A DNA stretch of 64,000 nt from positions 159,128 to 223,127 of the forward strand of contig JAFRCS010000016.1 of assembly GCA_017404265.1 (NCBI GenBank), read 5' to 3'. The notes beneath the pieces are model-generated. The model was not told the origin of the DNA. It worked only from the letters and a program-made list of their open reading frames with translations, and did no database searches. Each line of letters opens with the position of its first letter. The first letter of the stretch is position 1. This document shows, one piece after another, positions 60,385 through 64,000 of the stretch. The position numbers were made by a program, and so were the translations under genes. This stretch comes from Mogibacterium sp. Lineage in GTDB: Bacteria > Bacillota > Clostridia > Peptostreptococcales > Anaerovoracaceae.

Positions 60385-61293
60385 ATGGAACCTATTTTAG
60401 TCATCATGGCAGCAGGTATGGGAAGCAGATACGGCGGCAACAAGCAGCTGGATCAGATAACCGAACAGGGCGATATCATAATGGACTTCAGTCTTTTTGA
60501 TGCCTATGAGGCGGGATTCCGCAGGGTATGCTTCATAATCAAGCATGACTTTGAGGAAATCTTCAAAGAGCATATCGAAAAGGGTGCCGGCAAGAAGTAT
60601 GAAGTGCACTACGCTTTCCAGGAAGGCACTGATCTTCCGGAGGGATATGTTTTCCCTGAAGGCCGCACAAAGCCTTGGGGCACGGGCCAGGCGGTACTTT
60701 CCGCGCGCGGCATCATCGACGCTCCGTTTGCGGTCATCAACGCCGATGACTATTACGGCAAGGAAGGCTTCCGCAAGATCTATGATTTCCTGACGACAAA
60801 GGCCGACGCATCTCACAACTGCATGGTCGGATTCGAGGTCGAAAAGACCCTTTCCGAGAACGGCACAGTATCGCGCGGCATCTGCAAGGCCAAGGACGGC
60901 ATGCTGACGGACATCGTAGAGCATCTTCAGATCGGCAAGGAAGCGGACGGCACTGTCACGGACACACTGCCTGACGGCAGCAAGGAGATCATTCCGGCGG
61001 ACTCCCCTGTATCGATGAACCTCTGGGGATTCGGTGTTGAATACATGAAGGTCCTTGAGGCCGGTTTCAAAAAGGCGCTCGACCGCATCATGGTCGAGAA
61101 TCCTATGAAAGGCGAGTTTTATATCCAGACTCCGATCAACGACCAGATCGCGGACGGATCGGCCACATATGAGATACTGTCATCTTCTGACAAGTGGTTT
61201 GGTGTGACCTATAAGGAGGACAAGCCGGATGTGGTGGCAAAGTTTGCCGCGCTCAAGGCTGACGGTACATACCCGTTAAATCTCTGGGACTGA
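60385..61293 (+). CDS. sugar-phosphate nucleotidyltransferase
   Basis: A 302-residue NTP_transferase. The nucleotide loop is AAGMGSRYGGNKQ (9-21), with the conserved Gly-Gly and a Lys; WGTGQAVLSAR and NADDYYGKEGF follow, the latter with the metal-binding Asp pair. It belongs to a family annotated as nucleotidyltransferase or UTP-glucose-1-phosphate uridylyltransferase-like. The specific sugar is not known. AAAAGGAGG precedes the ATG, 12 bases after gltX. Confidence 0.83.
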   Translation: MEPILVIMAAGMGSRYGGNKQLDQITEQGDIIMDFSLFDAYEAGFRRVCFIIKHDFEEIFKEHIEKGAGKKYEVHYAFQEGTDLPEGYVFPEGRTKPWGTGQAVLSARGIIDAPFAVINADDYYGKEGFRKIYDFLTTKADASHNCMVGFEVEKTLSENGTVSRGICKAKDGMLTDIVEHLQIGKEADGTVTDTLPDGSKEIIPADSPVSMNLWGFGVEYMKVLEAGFKKALDRIMVENPMKGEFYIQTPINDQIADGSATYEILSSSDKWFGVTYKEDKPDVVAKFAALKADGTYPLNLWD

Positions 61294-61304
61294 TAAAAAG
61301 CAGC

Positions 61305-61336
61305 AAAAACAGCCGCTGATAAGTGGCTGTTTTTTA
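61305..61336 (+). terminator. terminator after the nucleotidyltransferase
   Basis: AAAAACAGCCGCT pairs with AGTGGCTGTTTTTT across GATA, one G-T wobble. Confidence 0.88.
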
Positions 61337-61374
61337 ATTTCCTGTTGAAAGTCACAAAAATAAGGTGCTCGGCA

Positions 61375-61403
61375 TTGACTGAAAAAGCAAGTTCGAATAA
61401 AAT
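61375..61403 (+). promoter_or_regulatory. promoter of the phosphofructokinase gene
   Basis: TTGACT, a 17-base spacer and TAAAAT, 39 bases before the ATG. Confidence 0.75.
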
Positions 61404-61441
61404 TAAAAGGATTTTTGAACTGAGAAAGAAGGGAAAAAGAG

Positions 61442-62683
61442 ATGAAAGGTAACGTAATAATCGGACAGTCCGGTGGACCTACCGCCGTTATCAACTCAAG
61501 CCTTGCCGGCGTTATCAAAGCCAGCTGGAAGGAAGGGATCAGAAGGATATACGGAATGCACTACGGTATCGAAGGTCTGCTGAACGAGGACATCGTAGAC
61601 ATCGAGGATTACATCACAAAGTCACAGGATCTCTCTCTTCTGAAGAGAACCCCATCCTCATTCCTCGGCACATGCCGCTACAAGCTACCTCCTGCAGAGG
61701 GAAATGAGAAGCTCTATGAGAAGATCTTTGACATACTCGACAAAAGGAACATTGAGTTCTTCCTCTATAACGGCGGAAATGACTCGATGGACACAATAAA
61801 GCAGCTTGCTGATTACGCGCTTGCGCATCAGAAGAAGCAGAAGTTCATGGGCATCCCTAAGACCATCGACAATGACCTGCCGATGACAGACCACTGCCCT
61901 GGCTATGGCTCAGCGGCCAAGTATATCGCGACCTCGATGAAGGAGATAATCAGGGACAACGAGAGCTACGGCGTGTCCAAGCCGACTATCTGCATCGTCG
62001 AGATCATGGGCCGTCACGCCGGCTGGCTGACAGCTGCCGCGGCGATGTCCAGAGACGTCGACTGCTCGGGCCCTGATCTGATCTATCTGCCTGAGGTGCC
62101 GTTCGACATCGATGACTTTATCAAGAGGATCAAGGATCTCGCGAAGCATAAAAAGTCGGTCGTAGTCGCGGTCTCCGAGGGGCTCAAGACAAAAGATGAC
62201 AAGTTCGTATGCGAACTGGGAGTCGTCAATGATCACGTTGATGCTTTCGGACACAAGCAGCTGGCAGGTACTGCGGCTTATCTTGCGAGCCGTGTATACA
62301 GCGAGACAGGTCTCAAGTCGCGTTATATAGAGTTCTCATCGCTGCAGAGATGCGCAGCTCATCTGGCTTCGCGTTCTGACTCAGATGAGGCATATAACGT
62401 CGGATTCCTCGCGGCCAAGGCGGCATTCGAGGGAAAGACGGGCATGATGGTCACCATCCAGGTGGATTCCAGAGAACCGTACGTAGAGACATATGACATG
62501 TTCGACATCCATGACATAGCCAATGTGGAGCGCAAGGTGCCGCTCAACTGGATCATCAAGGACGGAACATACGTCAGCGATGAATATCTTGCATACGCAA
62601 GACCGTTCATCATCGGTTCGGTCCAGCCGTATACTGCAGGCGGACTTCCGGTCCACATAACAATGAACAAGAAGAAAAAATAA
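61442..62683 (+). CDS. 6-phosphofructokinase, pyrophosphate-dependent type
   Basis: A 413-residue PFK. The phosphoryl-donor residues are GGNDS with D114 and PKTIDND with K140. Asp and Lys at these two places (Gly and Gly in ATP-dependent enzymes) mark PPi-dependent PFKs. MGRHAGWLTAAAA and the C-terminal substrate residues are also as expected. It phosphorylates fructose-6-phosphate reversibly with pyrophosphate, saving ATP. AAGGGAAAAAG precedes the ATG. The GNAT-like gene follows after 17 bases. Confidence 0.9.
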   Translation: MKGNVIIGQSGGPTAVINSSLAGVIKASWKEGIRRIYGMHYGIEGLLNEDIVDIEDYITKSQDLSLLKRTPSSFLGTCRYKLPPAEGNEKLYEKIFDILDKRNIEFFLYNGGNDSMDTIKQLADYALAHQKKQKFMGIPKTIDNDLPMTDHCPGYGSAAKYIATSMKEIIRDNESYGVSKPTICIVEIMGRHAGWLTAAAAMSRDVDCSGPDLIYLPEVPFDIDDFIKRIKDLAKHKKSVVVAVSEGLKTKDDKFVCELGVVNDHVDAFGHKQLAGTAAYLASRVYSETGLKSRYIEFSSLQRCAAHLASRSDSDEAYNVGFLAAKAAFEGKTGMMVTIQVDSREPYVETYDMFDIHDIANVERKVPLNWIIKDGTYVSDEYLAYARPFIIGSVQPYTAGGLPVHITMNKKKK

Positions 62684-62700
62684 CAGACAGGAATCTTATA

Positions 62701-63843
62701 GTGAGTGAAGTAATAATCAAAGAAGTAAAGACAAAGGCGGAGCGGAAGATCTTTGTGGATTATCCGAACCGTCTTTATCGTAACCGTGAAAACTTTGTCC
62801 CGGCCTTCTTCGGAGATGACGTGGATGACTGGGATGAGAAGAAAAACCCGGCATTCGAGTACTGCGAAGCAAAGTCGTGGCTGGCGTACAGGGATGACGA
62901 GGTTGTCGGGCGCATAGGTGCCATCCTGAGTCATGCCTCCAACGAGAAATGGGGCACAAAGCGCATGCGTTTCTCACAGGTGGACTTCATAGATGACAGG
63001 GCCGTATCCAAAGCTCTCTTTGACACAGTCGAGAACTGGGCGAAAGAGAAAGGCATGAATGAAGTGCACGGTCCGCTCGGATTCTGCGATCTGGACAGAG
63101 AGGGCATGCTGGTCGAGGGCTTCGACAGGCGAAGCATGTTCTACACTTACTACAACGATCCGTACTATATCGATCATCTGACTGAACTTGGCTATAAGAA
63201 GGACACAGACTGGATCGAGCACCTGATACCGCTCAACGGCTGGGAAGATCCGAATTATCTGAGGCTCAAAAGAATATCCGATGCCATGCTCAGAAGGACC
63301 GGCTTCCACAAGCTGCAGGTGAAGCACAAATCCGAATACAAGCCATACATCAGGCAGATATTCGAACTCGTCAACATCGCGTACTCGCATCTCTACGGAG
63401 TAGTCGAACTGAACGAGAGACAGATCAAGAAGTACACGAACAAGTTCCTGCCGCTGGTGGATCCGGATTTCGTCTGCATCATAGTGGACGACAACGATCA
63501 GGTCCAGGGCTTCGGAGTGGGAGCTCCTTCAACGGCAGAGGCAATGAAAAAGTGCGGCGGACATCTGATGCCTTTCGGATGGGTCGGACTGCTGAAAGCA
63601 CTGATGCAGAAGAAGGACACTCTCGATCTTCTCCTTATAGCGGTAAGACCGGAGCACCAGAAGACGGGACTCAACGGCGTCATCATGGAGCACCTCTTTG
63701 CGGGATGCAATAAAAACGGCATCCGCCGCGCGGAGACAGGACCTCAGCTTGAGTACAACACCAACGTGCATCATCAGTGGAAGATGTTCGATATAAAACC
63801 TCACAAGCGCAGACGCTGCTTTGTGAAGCAATTAGATGCATAA
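62701..63843 (+). CDS. GNAT-like acyltransferase family protein of unknown role
   Basis: A 380-residue protein starting at GTG 62701, with AGGAA upstream. The N-terminal part (VDYPNRLYRNRENFVP) and the middle EVHGPLGFCDLDREGMLVEGFD are typical of a large, poorly studied GNAT-like family. The C-terminal part has the acetyl-CoA-like LLIAVRPEHQKTGLNGVIMEHL. Substrate and pathway are unknown. It is probably cotranscribed with the PFK gene. An IS3-type element begins 18 bases after its stop. Confidence 0.75.
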   Translation: MSEVIIKEVKTKAERKIFVDYPNRLYRNRENFVPAFFGDDVDDWDEKKNPAFEYCEAKSWLAYRDDEVVGRIGAILSHASNEKWGTKRMRFSQVDFIDDRAVSKALFDTVENWAKEKGMNEVHGPLGFCDLDREGMLVEGFDRRSMFYTYYNDPYYIDHLTELGYKKDTDWIEHLIPLNGWEDPNYLRLKRISDAMLRRTGFHKLQVKHKSEYKPYIRQIFELVNIAYSHLYGVVELNERQIKKYTNKFLPLVDPDFVCIIVDDNDQVQGFGVGAPSTAEAMKKCGGHLMPFGWVGLLKALMQKKDTLDLLLIAVRPEHQKTGLNGVIMEHLFAGCNKNGIRRAETGPQLEYNTNVHHQWKMFDIKPHKRRRCFVKQLDA

Positions 63844-63860
63844 TAAATAGCCCGGATAGT

Positions 63861-64000
63861 TGAACTGACCCCAAAATGTTAGACACATTTTGGCAGGACA
63901 CTAGGCTACTAACAAGGACTGAATTCTGTACTGAACAGGGCTCAGTCCTTTTAGCTTGCCCTTGATCCTCTGATGATTGTAGTAATAGATGTATTTCTCA
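63861..64000. mobile_element. IS3-family (IS150-like) insertion sequence, one end
   Basis: The terminal inverted repeat begins TGAACTGACCCCAAAATG and continues TTAGACA, the usual IS150-group end. The transposase C-terminus is encoded inward on the minus strand. CCAAAATG and CATTTTGG form a local palindrome at the tip. The other end lies outside the window. Confidence 0.85.
63901..64000 (-). CDS. IS3-family transposase OrfB, C-terminal end only
   Basis: The minus-strand frame from the right edge reads [20 protein letters not shown], then [12 protein letters not shown] and TAG at 63901-63903. This is the familiar C-terminus of the IS150-type DDE integrase (YNxxRIxxKLxGLSPxxYR). The start and the DDE residues are beyond the window. 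Confidence 0.88.
   Translation of the reverse strand, partial: EKYIYYYNHQRIKGKLKGLSPVQYRIQSLLVA

Noticed and set aside
1..64000. CRISPR arrays, tRNA, rRNA, replication origin
   Set aside because: No regularly spaced repeats, tRNA-like cloverleafs, rRNA words or DnaA-box clusters were noticed on reading the intergenic regions.

Overview
The window looks like a chromosomal segment of a strictly anaerobic, low-to-mid GC Firmicute of the class Clostridia. The basis is the gene set: CdaA/CdaR, YhaM, RecD2, a long-form RaiA/HPF, a DUF1461 protein, a CsoR-CopA copper locus, HydE of [FeFe]-hydrogenase maturation, two 2-hydroxyacyl-CoA dehydratase subunits, ferredoxin-type flavoproteins and a PPi-type phosphofructokinase. 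A raiA-like structured RNA and an ECF thiamine transporter under a TPP riboswitch fit too. A family such as Anaerovoracaceae/Peptostreptococcales is possible, but that is a guess. No tRNA, rRNA, CRISPR array or prophage was seen. The only mobile DNA is the end of an IS3-family element at the right edge.

Layout. 1-9 kb: an M16C peptidase cut by the left edge, a HerA-like ATPase, an aminoacyl-tRNA deacylase, an alanine symporter, a hybrid histidine kinase and a YgjP-type metallopeptidase. 9-23.5 kb: a CPA2 antiporter, DUF445, an ABC ATPase/permease pair, a stretch rich in perfect stems (16.3-16.54 kb), cyclophilin, a K+ channel, a Nudix protein, MltG, an orphan PTS IIC, a flavoprotein and a PLP aldolase. 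23.5-33.6 kb: CopA-CsoR with palindromic operators, the dehydratase pair with a tiny membrane protein, hydE and cysK behind unusual leaders, DUF1461 and a TrpR-like regulator.

33.6-43.4 kb: nadE, yhaM-recD2-comF, an rRNA pseudouridine synthase, a tightly coupled kinase-like/GNAT/2H-phosphoesterase operon, TPP riboswitch-thiT, a PfkB kinase and a TetR regulator. 43.4-51.4 kb: a 930-residue Fe-S flavoprotein followed by a HypA-like gene, the raiA-like RNA between two small genes, raiA, and LCP-cdaA-cdaR. 51.4-64 kb: a DUF3990/Xre pair resembling a toxin-antitoxin module, nagB-glmM-hexapeptide transferase, pyruvate kinase, a CofE-like ligase, gltX, a sugar nucleotidyltransferase, a PPi-type PFK, a GNAT-like protein and the IS3 end.

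How it fits together. Several genes concern cell-wall precursors (NagB, GlmM, acyltransferase, LCP, MltG) and c-di-AMP/K+ homeostasis (CdaA/CdaR, plus two transporters with tandem RCK_C domains). Others concern Fe-S/cysteine metabolism (hydE and cysK share a CCTA-N9-TAGG box over the -35) and energy-sparing glycolysis (PPi-PFK with pyruvate kinase). The most interesting unexplained items are the cysK leader (three-way junction plus terminator), the short terminated transcript before hydE, the stem-rich region at 16.3 kb, a probable internal CopZ start inside copA, the DUF3990/Xre pair, and several promoters placed so that translation looks leaderless. All calls come from reading the sequence; no database search was run.
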